From Bostrychus sinensis (taxonomy: Eukaryota; Chordata; Actinopteri; Gobiiformes; Eleotridae), in assembly GCA_020698575.1 (NCBI GenBank), contig CM036254.1, positions 28,176,526 through 28,240,525 on the forward strand: a DNA stretch of 64,000 nucleotides, written 5' to 3'. Below, one piece after another: positions 10,118 through 21,873 of this stretch; the first letter of the stretch is position 1; every line of letters begins with the position of its first letter. A program made the position numbers and the translations under genes. The notes under the pieces were generated by a model. That model saw nothing but the letters and a program-made list of their open reading frames with translations. It did not search any database and was not told the origin of the DNA.

Positions 10118-11805
10118 TAGGGCTGTAACTAATGATTATTTTGGTCATCGATTAGTCAGCGATTATTTTTTCGATTAGTTGACTAGTCAAACGATTATTT
10201 CTGTTGTGTCTTTGTGTTAACCTAACTGTTGAGCACTACATAAAAAACAAACCAAGTTAGGTTATATGCCAAGCATTATACTTTATCATAGTCTACGAGT
10301 TATATGCCACTCAAAATATTTTTTAACATAACCCCAAGTTATGTTAAAAAATAAAAATATTAGCTATAAATTAGCGTTAAATAACGTAACAAAATAAACT
10401 GCCATATTTGTCGTGAGTGAACAACAGAGAAAAGCTTTGATATATCTGCAATTTACAGACTGCATGCGACCAGTGTTGTGCAAGTTCACACTTTTCATGA
10501 ACTAGTTCAAAGTTCAGTTCACATATGTTCAAAGTGAACTGTTCACGTTCATAGTTCACAATTTTAATTTTGAACTAGTTCAAAGTTCAGTTCATTTTAT
10601 TTTTAGGTGAGATATGTAAATGAAAGGCTGAACTTGTTTTTCAAACTATGACTTCTATAACGATACATGTACCTACCTTCTAGCCTCACTGTAGATCTTA
10701 AATTCTATCACACAAAATGGACATTTTTGCATATATAAGCTTGCACATAAAGGTAAGGTTTTTTTCCGTCAGAGTCTTTGTGTGACAATGTGTAAAATGT
10801 CTGTAAATGATCATAGTTAGAGGCAGCATCGTCTGTGTTCTCTGTGCCTTCACTTGCACTGCCATTGTCAGACTGACTGCTGCTACCCGCTCCGGCGTTG
10901 CTATGAAGGCTACGCTCGTTGTAATGCTTCTAATGAATCTTTGGCTTCACACTACGTTACCCAAGATGCATTGCGCACACAAGCGCTCTCTGGTGAAGCG
11001 GTGCAGTTTTGGAGTGGAGCCCGTGGGCAGTGAGCGACAGCGCTGTTTAAAAATTGCGAGCAGACCTTGTCACTCAACTCAGATGAAAACAAATTCTGAC
11101 GTTTAATTGAACCCCAGCAGTGACGTACGTCGTTCATCTCACATAATTTGAACAAATTCACGTTCAAGTTCTTGATTTACAAATGTGTTGCGTTCAGTTC
11201 AAAGTTCACAGAGAAATGAACGTTTTCAGTGAGCGCGTTCATTTGAACTCGTTCATGCACAACACTGCATGTGACATTTGTCAGCTCAGGCTACTGTTAT
11301 GTTAAATGTGCCTCGTTAGCTTAACTTGCAAAAACTTACCCATGAGTATCAGAAGTGGACACGGCTCCCGGGTGTTTTTGTTTCAGGTGCTCATGCATTG
11401 CCATTGTACTCCCGTGAAAAGACAGCTCTGTTTTACACAGCCTACACAGTACTGACTTTGTTGACTTTTTTTCTTTGAAATACTCTCACACTTTCAAATG
11501 TTTTGGTCTTTTTCTTTTCTCCGCTTCCATCTGACTTTCCGCCATCGTTTGTGTGTCTTCTTCTTCTTCAGAATGCAGTCAAGAGAGACAGACAATGATA
11601 GACAACGGCAAATACTGCCCCCTTAACTTCCTGCAGTGTATTGCGGTCCCCCAAAATAACATTGGGTCATAAAAAAATAGTTGTTTTTTTTTGCAATTTT
11701 ATAAACTAAATGTGCGTTCATACAACGTGTCGACTATAAAAATTTGCGTTGACAAATTTGAATAATCAACGTCGTCGATTATGTCGGCTAATTGTTGCAG
11801 CCCTA
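10118..11805. mobile_element. Non-autonomous hAT, TAGGGCTGYAACTAA type
   Basis: Termini are TAGGGCTGTAACTAATGAT and the reverse complement of TAATTGTTGCAGCCCTA. Target duplications are GTTTGTTT (10110-10117) and GTTTGTTC (11806-11813), 7 of 8 identical, diagnostic of hAT. It spans 1,688 bp with no transposase and hosts a second hAT at 10471-11267. A solo right end of the same type lies at 24204. Confidence 0.85.
10471..11267. mobile_element. Non-autonomous hAT, CAGTGTTGTGCAAGTTCA type (nested)
   Basis: Inverted termini are CAGTGTTGTGCAAGTTCA and GTTCATGCACAACACTG. Target duplications are CATGCGAC (10463-10470) and CATGTGAC (11268-11275). Both ends carry arrays of GTTCA/TGAAC subterminal motifs, probably transposase binding sites. 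The 99-codon frame inside has no transposase signature. Confidence 0.9.
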
Positions 11806-11813
11806 GTTTGTTC

Positions 11814-13150
11814 CCCTGCCTTAGGTGCTGAAGGACATGTTCCAATCTACCACGGGCAGTCCAAAAATCTGTTCTCACAGAATATGGGTGGTTGCGCCAG
11901 GAACAGCATCTTGCATATACATTTCCTCAAGCTGTTTATTTTACATACAGTGTGCATTTCTTTCCTGATGGCAACACTGAACAATACAATATGGAATGGT
12001 AGAGCGCAAAAAAAGCCATAAATTGTCTTTACTAACCGCCTCCATAGTGAAATATTATCTTAATCTTGGGGTCAAACATGGTCAGGAAGCATGCTGGTGA
12101 AAAAGAAACGTAAAATAGTACCAATATTTTTCTAAGACTGATATGGTTTGTTGGAGATCTGCAGTGATAATGCCGATGGCCTGTTTAGATACTCTGTTGC
12201 TCATGTTGCCCTGTTGGTGTTGACATGTATTGTGGCAGGCGGAGACAAGGGACTGGTGATGACAGGCTGCGATATCAACTGTGGGGGCGATGCTCAGAGC
12301 TGATCGCCAGATAGTGGATTAAAAAAAAAGACTGTGTTGTATTGGTAGAAGCTGAAGGATGCCTCACAAAACGCACCTCTCTGGCCTCCAGAGAGAGCCT
12401 CTTTTCAAACAAATGCCCTGCTCCAAGCAGGACTGCACGCCTCTTTGTGCTCCTCCGCACATACAGTGGCCCTATGTACACAGAGCGGAGTATAATGAGT
12501 GAGATTGGCGGAGATAAAATCAGCCGGCAGCTCAGCTAAGATAATTGCAGATGGTAGAAAGCCTTATTACTGAACTACAAAGCGAATACTTCACAGAGGA
12601 TGAAACGGTTAAAGATGATGGAAAGCGTGGTTTCGCCTTGTGTTTCATGTGCCGTATAAGACACTGAACAAAGACTTTTTCTAGAGGGCTGCTAGTCATT
12701 ATTCCAGCTGTAGGTCAGAAGACTAGAACTTATAATAAATAGATACAGTACGTACAGTGTGGGTTTCTGGACTAAGATGGAATAAGTGACATTGCTGGTA
12801 TTACATAAAATAAGATATGTATATGATTAAGACTAAGCAATGGAGTTGTCTCTAGATTTGTGTTTTGCGTCCTTAATGATTGAAAAAAAGAAAAATAAAC
12901 TTTCTGCATCCTGTTTGTGCTCCATTTTCTAAGTAATAAAAAAAATCAAATTATAAAGGAAAGTGCAAAAAAAGCTTCTAGTTATTTTTTTTCTCCTTAG
13001 AGGCAAGCACAAAAAAAATCTAGTGAGCCTTTCAATATTATCAGTGCTGTATAAACGGTATTTTACAAAAATTGCAAATTCACTTTGATAATATAAGCTG
13101 CCACGATTGTATGTTTGTGGCATTAAAATGGCATTAAAAAGCAATCTTAG
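11814..13150. other. Unique sequence with a possible regulatory block
   Basis: 12160-12660 is repeat-free, of balanced composition, with many clustered short motifs (for example AGCTAAGATAATTGCAGATGG). It looks like conserved non-coding DNA rather than exon. The frames there are short and overlap on both strands. Confidence 0.25.
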
Positions 13151-13200
13151 ACTTGGGACCTAGGGAACATAGGTACTAGGTATCAGGGAACATAGGGCTG
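13151..13200 (+). repeat. Short GGGAACATAGG repeat locus
   Basis: GGGACCTAGGGAACATAGGT is followed by CAGGGAACATAGGGCTGAAC. This 16-bp unit also occurs at 48.2-48.56, 50.5-51.18 and 52.4 kb. Confidence 0.6.
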
Positions 13201-14592
13201 AACCCGTTTCCTAGGGGTCGGTGAGGGACCAACCAACAATAAACTTATTGTTAAACCCATATATAATGGATTACTAGAAGACTAGAAGCTTTATTTGTGC
13301 ACTCTACTTTCAGTAGTCATTAGCAGGAGAGAAAATAAATGTGCACTTCTGTAGGTGGTGCCACAGTGAACAATTATTCTTTTATGTAGCTCGAAAAAGC
13401 CTAGTGATTATGTCATAAAGCTTAATCTGGCCTTAACACAGCTGAATGGAACCTTTATAAGTGGCCTCCTATCTGCCAGAATCACAAAGAAGTTAAGTTC
13501 AAACTATGAATCCAAATCAGCATAAATCAGTGATCATTTTAGAGTTATTTATTTTTCTAATGCATTTTTCTATAACAACCATTATGGCTCATCTGGAAAG
13601 GTTAAAAGGAAAGGTTATTATTAGAAAAGGCTAGCTTATTTGCCACTTGCATATTTTAAAATGATTGTTTTCAGAAAGACTAATGGTTGGATGGTTGATT
13701 ATGTATGGCCAATGCAAATGCCCAGTGGTTCATGTTTGTCTTGGTATTCAGCTTTAACACCATTATGCAGCTTAATGACCTTATAGGCTAAATTATTCAC
13801 AGTCAGTTTAACTTCTTCCCCCTCTCTGTCTTGGCCTGGGATGAACTTTCACTCACAGTTGCCCATAATGCCACAGTGGGCAGATGAGGTCCTTGAGTTA
13901 CCACCATCTTCACTTCGTGCACTGAGCTAACCAGCTTCTGTTACAGCTAGTGGGAAAAAAGCTCTCTTGCACATGAGACTGAGGTTTGCTGTGGTTAATA
14001 TTTCATAAATGCACCCTTTTCCATTTGTAGGCATTAACTTATATTTGATGTCAGGCATGATTACTTGATCGCATGGGCCGGTGTTCGGAGGTAACCCCTT
14101 GTGTTTGCCGACTGCACACTGGCTCCAGACCTGAAAGGGAAAGGGTCTGGCCCGTCTGAGCTGCCCCCCTGCTCGCTCTGAACAGATTGCTGCTGGCTAC
14201 TAACCTGACGTGTGATGCAGATTGTTTTCTCCCTGACTAATGACTTCGCAGCACACACACTGCCATTTATCTGAGCTATCAACAGTTTTGCCCGGGCGTT
14301 GCTAGGCTAAGCCAAAAAACTTGGTCCTCTGTGGCTTCTTTTTCCTTACTCGGTGCATTGGACCTACCTCAACTTTTAATGCAGTGCACATTTTCTTTTT
14401 TAAACTAGATTTCAAATGGCATTGCTTAAAACTACTGGAATATCACTGCAAATGGAGTGGTTGTGAGCAGAATTTCCAAATGTGAAGATTCAAAAGCCCT
14501 GGTATAGCACTTTGTAGCATTTGAAGCTGTGTCACCTCACCCCTAGCAACAACACTGTGACCTTCTCTGTTTTTCCTAAAAAAAACTCTCGA
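13201..14592. other. Unique sequence; 14060-14290 is a candidate non-coding element
   Basis: 14060-14290 is repeat-free, CpG-containing and motif-dense (CTGACGTGTGATGCAGATTG, CTAATGACTTCGCAG). No splice-flanked reading frame was found. Conservation is an inference from texture only. Confidence 0.25.
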
Positions 14593-14910
14593 GATTGTGG
14601 GTTTGTTCCTCAGGCCGGCCAAAACACAAACTCTCTGGGGAAGGGGGGGGGGGGGGGGGTACTCTGGCTTCCTCTCTCCCTCCAAAGACATGCATGTGTT
14701 AGGAGAACTCTAAATTGCCCCTGGTGGATAAATGTGAGAGTGAACAGTTGTCTGTCAGTGTGTCTTTCTAAGGGTCAACCCGGAATCTAGCTGGCCACTG
14801 TCCAGGGTGTACCCTGCCTAAGTCCCAAAGTTACTGGGATAGGCTCCCGTAAATGTGACCCCTAACAGGAACAAGTGGAAGAAGATTAATGAAAGAATGA
14901 ATTTCTGTCC
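14593..14910 (+). repeat. V-SINE, lacking its tRNA-like head
   Basis: It includes TCTGGCTTCCTCTCTCCCTC, CAAAGACATGCATG, CTAAATTGCCCCTGGTGG, TGTCCAGGGTGTACCCTGCC, ACTGGGATAGGCTCC and a GATTAATGAAAGAATGA end, in the order of teleost V-SINEs. A run of about 18 G (14642-14659) interrupts its left part. Confidence 0.8.
14642..14659 (+). repeat. Poly(G) tract
   Basis: About 18 consecutive G. It could form G-quadruplexes, and its length is a likely sequencing or assembly uncertainty. Confidence 0.8.
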
Positions 14911-15639
14911 TTTGGCTAGTTGATTTTGCCCGAGTGTGGATTCTCTCTTGTCCAATCAACTCGCAGCAGTATGTAGCTCCACCTTTTTCAAAGCAGACCC
15001 AGAGATAGATGCCCTTGCCGAGGGGTGCCTAAAGGAGCACAGTTTGGTGCGCTTTCTGGGGCTGCTTGGACCACTTTGGGAAGTGGAAACACCTCCAAAC
15101 TGGCCTGACCCCTGCTGTACTGCCCCAGTGGGGCTAAGCTCAGAGTTCCACAATTATTTCTGTCCCATTAAACATTGCATCAGTTTCTTCAATTTATGTA
15201 TTTCCATGCTGTTTCTCTGTGTAAGCAGACAGAGACCATTCTGGACACTAGAATTCTCCATGTCCATTACTGCTGACAAACAAATGGAGCCACACACGAT
15301 CACAACTGCACTCTTTCTGTCAGTCCCATGCCCAGATAAATGTACATGTAATATTAGAAGTTAAAGCCTAGTTTGCCTAATTATGCTGCATATCACTGCA
15401 GGAGGCAGATGTTGACTAGCAGTGCAGCCTGATCAGCCAATGGGAATGTTCCTTGGTTTGAGAATGCATTGGCAGTGAGCATGTGATTGCTGGTACATGC
15501 TGTACTTCAAAAACACTTCTTCTGTGTAAACCGGATCTATGGGGTAATGTGGTGAAAAACAGGGGGACATTTGATCTACAAACTCAAGATATTATTAAAG
15601 CGTTTTTCTTTTAATGTCTTTTTTTTTTTTTTTTTTGCA
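14911..15639. other. Unannotated sequence
   Basis: A 142-codon + frame at 14936 overlaps a 65-codon minus frame. Neither shows a domain, signal peptide or splice context, so neither is called. Confidence 0.35.
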
Positions 15640-15710
15640 TATTGATTTGGCATAGATTTTATGCCAGATGCCCTTCCTGACACAACACTCTCCATTTCTT
15701 TTAGTCAGAT
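15640..15710 (-). repeat. SINE tail fragment, minus orientation
   Basis: ATTTTATGCCAGATGCCCTT then CCTGACACAAC is the reverse complement of the GGAAGGGCATC tail. A poly(T) tract precedes it. Confidence 0.6.
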
Positions 15711-17052
15711 GTTTTTAAAGGTTGTAAAACATGAAGTGCTGTTCTAAAGGTGTCCAAGAGTGATTTAAAAGTATTTATAAAAGCATAATAAATCCCCCTT
15801 AATGCAAAAAAAAATCAGAAAATGAGCTTTGAATAATGGCAAATAAGTTTAGTGTTTGGGTTTTTATTCAAATAATTTATACCTTTTTAAGAAAAACAGC
15901 AAAAGGTACAATATACTGTATTACAGAATCGATCTGTAAAACATGATTAATAGCGTTTTTGCTAATGCCTTGGCTCACTGTAACCAATCAGCTTGTTTTG
16001 TAAGTAGTGAAATATTGACTTTGGCTAAGGACACGAACTCTGCTTTCTTACCTGAGTCCAGCTGCCCAACATTACAAATCACCCAGTCTCATAAAATGCG
16101 TGAGGAAAGAGTAAAAATACGACATGCCATGGATTTTTCAAATGTACATATTGTATATAATTTGACCTAGAAGCATGAATTATTTTACGTAACTGTGAAC
16201 AGTGGAAAGAGTGGATTGCATTAGTGGAATTATACATGCTTCTCGGGTAAGTGTAGTATGGCAGATAACAATGGTGCTTCTTGCAGCTTAAGGGACTCAA
16301 TGTAAGTGCAAAAAAATGTTAATAGCATATTCCATAGTATTACATTTTTGGCATTGTTTATATACACTCATTAACTGGCAGCCAGAATACCACTCACTTG
16401 AAAATGTAAAGCCGTCTTTGCTGACAACCCACTTTTCTGATAGCCTTGTTCTGATTTTCTTTTTTATTTCCAAGCTGATGATATTGGCACACACTTTTCT
16501 CCCACAATTAGTGAGAAATGAAGAGTCAGCTGAGGTTCGAATGAGATTTTTGTATGTGTGTGTGTGTGTCTACAATTAGTCACAAATGATTCAAATCAAA
16601 CAGGTCCCCAATGTCCTCGGTAAGTGACACAGGCCATCTGACTGAGGTGATTCATGTCTCTGAACGTAACTGCTATTACTCAGTAAAAACAAACACTTCC
16701 CAATGTCTTTCCACACATTTTTATGAATTTAGTTGGTAAAAGTGTCAGAGTTGTTAGCTAACTTTCTGTGTCTGCATATCCTCGCCTACATTTTTTAAAT
16801 ACAGTGATTTCAGGTGTTTAACAGGGCACTTGAAGTTACCCCTGCTGGTGCTAATTACACATTATTAATAATAGGTCTCTGGTGACCCCATATTTTTGTT
16901 GTCATGGTGACGGGGCATAAGCAAAAGGCCTTTGGTACAGTTTGAAATGTTGTGATTGTTGAGTTCATTGTGCGGACTTATGCAAAGTTTGAGCTATGTA
17001 ATCACCCTTACTATTACTGGGTTTCAGTTATGTGACCCAGATGCAAGCAAAA
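15711..17052. other. Mostly unique sequence
   Basis: A short (TG)n run lies near 16552-16569 and an X-box-like motif at 16898. No exon was recognised. Confidence 0.4.
16898..16911. promoter_or_regulatory. RFX X-box-like motif
   Basis: GTTGTCATGGTGAC is a near-palindromic match to the RFX site GTTRCCATGGYAAC. It sits in unique sequence with AT-rich homeodomain-like motifs on its left (ATTATTAATAATAGG), a plausible enhancer arrangement. Confidence 0.35.
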
Positions 17053-17057
17053 TCCAG

Positions 17058-17062
17058 ATTGT

Positions 17063-17093
<31 letters not shown>
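17058..17093 (+). repeat. (TG)n followed by poly(G)
   Basis: About nine TG units run directly into about 16 G. The overlapping 107-codon frame is interrupted by this repeat and not called. Confidence 0.8.
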
Positions 17094-17099
17094 CAGGAA

Positions 17100-17992
17100 G
17101 TGATAAATGCTGATACAAAACATTGCGTAATTCATGAGAGTGTGTACACCAAAACATTAGATGAATCTACACATTGTAGTTTTCTGCAAAAGATCACTAA
17201 ATACATTGCATATGGCCTGTATAGTTTCAGAAAAGAGACCTGGTCCACAATTTGGACGATTTCCCTGGCGTTGAGGTGACTGATGCTAAAAACTTCCCAG
17301 TCCTACAGACGTTATACAGGCCTATAGTCAAATGTAAGCTTCTAAAAGTTTAGAAGCTGGCAACTGTTTTGTGTGCAGATGGGTCAACGGAATTGGATCA
17401 AAAGTGGCACTAAATGGCTTTTGTCTTCTTTTTGCCTGGGTTAGTACATTTGTTTTTGAATTGTAATAATGGATGCAGATAATGCCAGCATTGTCCGGCT
17501 ACATGTTGGGGCTCAACTTCACCTCTATATTCTCTTTCACTTTGAGGTCAAACGCAGGTTGTTTCTAGACAAAGCGGGGAAGTTGTCACAGCACATTGTG
17601 AGACTGTGGCCTTTTACAAAGTGGTCACTGCACCCAAGTGTTGTCTGTCTCCGCTCCTCCAGAGTTCAGGAGGAGATTTTAAATCCGAGTCTGCCACGGT
17701 TTTCTGTGAGTTTTCTAAAAAGGTTAACCAATCTAAGTAACTGCTTTGGAGATGCCAAAAAAAAAAAAAAAAGCTTTTATCTTTTGGTTGCAAGAGCTGT
17801 AAGCCACACAAAAATTGGGCATTTTTATGGTTCCTTATCATTCATCATTCAAGGGTCATGTAGTTTTGTCAGCTGGTTTATGAAGCTCAACAGTGCCCGT
17901 CCCCCTCTGGTGCTGGAAGTACATTTCTCATAAATTTTTCTCATAGACTTTTCAAAAATTCTGTATATTTAGAGTTTAAAAACTTGACAGAG
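17100..17992. other. Unannotated sequence
   Basis: The 154-codon + frame at 17469-17933 contains a poly(A) run read as KKKKK and shows no domain. Not called as a gene. Confidence 0.35.
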
Positions 17993-18000
17993 GATAATCA

Positions 18001-19469
18001 CAGTGCTGGTCTTGTACATTTGGGGGCTCTAAGCTGGATAGGTTTGGGGACCAAGCCTCTCACTTATTTTTGAGACCATTCAAATTTGACTATATTTTTA
18101 TGCAATTTCAATAAAACACTGATTGACTCTTTTTCTAAGAGAATGATCGCTTTGAAACATTCTTGACTTGCAAACTCAGCAAGAGGAGGCCCAGGTTTAA
18201 CACATTCATATACAGACTGCATTGGCCCCTACTTTAAGATAGACTGTTAGCAAAGATGACTGGCAATAGCTGGCAGAAAATTATAATAAAAATATTAATT
18301 AAATACAGTTGGCAAATTAATCAAACAAGCAAATAATGGATAAGCCTTGGGGCCCTCTAATGTCTGTGGGACCCTATGCAGCTGCTTAGTTTGCCTGTAG
18401 CAGGCTCCCGCAACCTGCGGACCGTGGTCCAGACCTCCAGAGGCTTTGATCCGGACCCCAAAGCAATTTTCATAATGCTCACATATTTTCAAACTAGCTA
18501 AATATTACCGCATTTTGTTTTTGAACAGGTGCGACTAAGATGTGAGGGGTCCTTGCGGGTTATTATAGTTACAGAGTTCACTGATCTGACACAGCGGCAG
18601 ATTTAAATGAGCTACAAAGAGTTGAAATCTGCTCAAATAAAAGCGAACTCCAGCGCAGATTTACACTGCGATAATACGGACAGGGAGCCTGCTTTTATCT
18701 GAACAGCTCTGTCTGTGTGGAGCTCAGGAGACCAATGTCCTGACTTTAGAGCCTCTTCACACTGGGCTGAAGTTACAACAAGCCAGGACTATGAACTATA
18801 ATAGTTATCAAATATGGACTATTCCTTTTATGTCTGGAATAAAAGAATCTGCATGAAGACGTCTGTGGTCTGTCCTGGCGTTACTTCTCTAGCTTTTGCT
18901 TTTAGCAACTAATATGTTAGCTTCAGCAGGCTACAGCCCACAAACATTATTCTCTGAATTAACATGGATTTTAAGTAGCAGAAGTCTCTGATGTCATGAT
19001 TTCTGGTCCCATTTTGCACAGGTGAACAAAGCGTGAATGAGGCGTGAATTGACTGTGTATTCGTGCATATTAATTAGCCGCTAATATGCGCATTTATCCA
19101 GTATAATTGCTACTCTCCCCTGCATCATTTGCATTCATAATAAATATATTTAAAATTGTGTTATCCAAATACTGTAGCCTGGAGGACACTGTCAGTCTTT
19201 ATAAATCCATCTGTCTCCAATATGATCTGAGTCTGACACAAGTTTAAACATCAGCTGTTGTTAAAGTGGAAAAGTGTTTTCTCTGACAGAAATAAGCATT
19301 GTACATCCTTTAGTAGCCCAGTTTACATACATAAATAACATTATTATATAGTCTATTTGATATTTTTTTAATATATGTTGTTTGGACCCTAGCAGGGTAG
19401 AACGTTAATTTTGTGGACCCCAAGCAATTTTAGTTGCAGACCCCTGGCCTATAGGAAGGGCCGGCCCTG
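18001..19469. mobile_element. Non-autonomous hAT (outer), CAGGGCCGGCCCT type
   Basis: The left end CAGTGCTGGTCTTGTACATT and the right end (reverse complement CAGGGCCGGCCCTTCCTATA) are related hAT termini. Flanking 8-mers are GATAATCA (17993-18000) and GATAATTG (19470-19477). The interior includes ATTTGGGGGCTCTAAGC and the mirrored GGGGCCCTC. Another hAT sits 23 bp from its right end. A second, truncated copy is at 47168-47420. Confidence 0.8.
18401..19446. mobile_element. Non-autonomous hAT (inner), GTCTGCAACCTGCGG type
   Basis: The left end CAGGCTCCCGCAACCTGCGG and the right end (reverse complement CAGGGGTCTGCAACTAAAA) match hAT termini. Target duplications are GCCTGTAG (18393-18400) and GCCTATAG (19447-19454). 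It spans 1,046 bp and no transposase frame is left. Confidence 0.85.
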
Positions 19470-19477
19470 GATAATTG

Positions 19478-20715
19478 GCTACATCAGCATGAGTTGTAAC
19501 TCATGACCATAGTGCAAATTATTTAGATCAAAAGAAATTATCTTAAATCTAAAAAATCAAAATACATTTGTAGCATTTTTCAAGTTTCAGATACATTTTT
19601 GGATTGGAATTAATTGTGCTATGGTCATAACTTGGCACTGTTGAGCACCATAAAGGTTTTGACGCTGTCGTCTTATCTGGAGCGGCAGGAGGCCAGTGCC
19701 CCATCTGCAGACTGACTTCTTCAGAATAGCATCCCAGGTGTTAGACAGCATGTACACCTCCTTATCCTGGTTTACTGTCCCACGGGCTTGTTTCCCAAAT
19801 CTTGACGACGCATTTGATCTGATGGTTATGGATCTACAGCATCTGTCCAAAGAAGACCATGCATGTTCAGGGGAATTAGTGAGTCTTAATCACATCTAGT
19901 GAATGAATGTGAGTGCACTGGCCATTGTCTAGATTAAACCCACTTCAGGCTCAAAGCTCAATATAATAGGACAGCCAACAGCTACTCACAATTTTGGGAA
20001 TATGTGGTAGAAAATGAATGAGCGAGTGTTCCATTACGAAAGTCAGTTTTGTTTATCCGGCCCTACATTGTTGAATGAGAAAACCCATAAACAAAATTCT
20101 AAACTGCTTTGTGCAATTGGGATCCTTTCTTTCTTAGTTAAACTTAGAGAAATGCAGCCAGCCAATTGAAATCCAGTGACAAACTCAAACAGAGGCTGTA
20201 GGAGAAAAGATCAGGGGTGAGACACAAGCTGCCCTCATTTCTACCAAACTGTCTCTGGGGTCTGCTGTGGTCACGTCCACAGGGGACAACTGCAAGGGAG
20301 TGGGAATGGAAATGTGGGCTATGGCAGCCTAGACGCTATATTAGGATCAACTTTGGATTAAAAACTATAAAACTGGCTATAGATTGATCATATTAATGTT
20401 TATTGATTTGATTATAGACATAGAGAGGAAGAAATGTTGGTAAAGTTGAACTAGATAAACAAGAGAAAATGGCTGAGGAGCTATGGTGCAGTGGTGTAGG
20501 CAAGATAACTAATTCAGTTGGCAACACGCCTCAAAAAAGATCCTTGTTGTTCTAAATAAGCACAAAGTAATGCAGAGCAATCATTTAAAACATCAACCCA
20601 GTTTTCACACGGGAAAAATTCACTTGTAAACAACAAAGCCTTGTTCTGAAGCATTTTATTGAGTTACTATTAGTTTTCTTTGGAACCCACAGCTTTTTCA
20701 TTTAAACATATCCAT
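19478..20715. other. Unannotated sequence
   Basis: Unique DNA. The opposing short frames at 19587-19899 have no domain signature. No exon or repeat family was identified. Confidence 0.4.
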
Positions 20716-20880
20716 CCATCTTCTTCTGCTTTTCCAGGGCAGCAGTCTAAGCAGGGATGCCCAGACTTCCCTCTCCCCGGACACTTCCTCCAGCTCCCCT
20801 GGAGGAACCCCAAGGTGTTCCCAGGCAGGCCAGGAGACATAGTCCCTCCAGCATGTCCCAGGCCTCCAGCTCCTCCACCA
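20716..20880 (-). mobile_element. LINE 3' terminal fragment
   Basis: On the minus strand, GGAGCTGGAGGAAGTGTCCG, GGGAAGTCTGGGCATCCCTG and CTTAGACTGCTGCCC match the conserved end of a common teleost LINE whose protein finishes in a ...LLRLLPPRP-like C-terminus. Only the last approximately 50 codons remain. The clade is uncertain. Confidence 0.6.
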
Positions 20881-20881
20881 G

Positions 20882-20922
20882 AATCAGAACAGACCAATCC
20901 GTTGTATTGGTCTGTTCTGATT
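20882..20922. repeat. Perfect 17-bp hairpin
   Basis: The left arm AATCAGAACAGACCAAT (20882-20898) pairs perfectly with 20906-20922 across a 7-nt loop. It abuts the next hairpin with no spacer. Confidence 0.9.
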
Positions 20923-20990
20923 GGATTAATAAGGATTTTACTATTATTATATTACATAATTGAAAATAATAGTAAAATCCTTATTAATCC
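20923..20990. repeat. Perfect 26-bp hairpin
   Basis: Arms 20923-20948 and 20965-20990 are perfect reverse complements (26 bp) with a 16-nt AT-rich loop. The arm begins GGATTAATAAGGATTTTACT. Confidence 0.9.
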
Positions 20991-21204
20991 TGGCATCGCT
21001 AGTCTATACAACCACTGATCACTGTTATTATATTAAATAATTTTATTTTTAAAAGTAATAATTAAAAAATAAAAGTGTAATCCGCAGTCAGAATGGAATG
21101 AAAATATGCTGTTGCAATGTGAGTTTGATAATATAATAAAATCGCAGAATTATCGTCTGTAAGAGTGAGACACGTGGATGACATGGTGCCAAATTTTATG
21201 GAAA
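20991..21204. other. AT-rich unannotated sequence
   Basis: Short spacer with no recognised feature. Confidence 0.4.
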
Positions 21205-21252
21205 ATGTTTTTGAAACAATAACAGTTTCATCTCTGTGTGGACATAGCCTAA
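21205..21252 (-). mobile_element. Terminal fragment of a GGCTATGTCCACA-type element
   Basis: AATAACAGTTTCATCTCTGT then GTGGACATAGCCTAA is the reverse complement of the sequence starting at 22063, so two ends of one family lie about 0.8 kb apart facing each other. No complete element was resolved. Confidence 0.4.
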
Positions 21253-21873
21253 GAAGAATTTGTGAATGAGGCCCAATCTTAATAAATTCTGATGGTCAAG
21301 GAGATGTTCCTTGTACTTTAGTAAATTATGAATACATTGTAATGCACATTTTTAGCTAATTGCACAGCTAAATTTATACCCCTCCAATTGTGGGCAAAGA
21401 CACCATTTATCTCATCCAGTACTGCTGCTGCTACCAGACTTTGATTTATGTTGCCTCCAGTTATGACCAGGTGAAAAGGTTTCATTTTCATAAGAGACTT
21501 TTTAAAATGAAGTACTTTATTATACGCCATGACCTTTCCGACACAACCAATCACTATCACAGTGTCCTTTAACCCACAATGCTCTGCTGAGGTGTACAAA
21601 GGCCGCGGCGCTGTGGCCCCCAGTCCCTCCACTCTCTTTATAATCTACTGTTGGGGTCTGGAGATGACAGTACTGCTGCTAATGCTGCTGCTGCTGTTGT
21701 CGGTTGCTATGCGGCTAATTAGGAAGCAGCTATTGATGAGATGTGGCTTCCCAGGGGAGCGATAAGGACAGAACAAAACAAGAAAAGATAACATGACAGG
21801 CAAAGGGATGTATCTTTTTGGCAAGGGTTATTAAGTGACCCTTGGTATTTTTAGACATGGCTCTGGCTATATG
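21253..21873. other. Unannotated sequence
   Basis: Contains a CTGCTGCTGCTGTTG run near 21680. No gene was recognised; the opposing 104-, 60- and 78-codon frames overlap each other. Confidence 0.4.

Noticed and set aside
10807..11106. 99-codon frame inside the nested hAT
   Set aside because: No BED zinc finger or hAT dimerisation signature; the element is non-autonomous.
14936..15364. 142-codon + frame
   Set aside because: No domain, signal peptide or family resemblance; opposing frame on the minus strand.
17469..17933. 154-codon + frame
   Set aside because: It contains a poly(A) run read as lysines, has no recognisable domain and no splice or promoter context.
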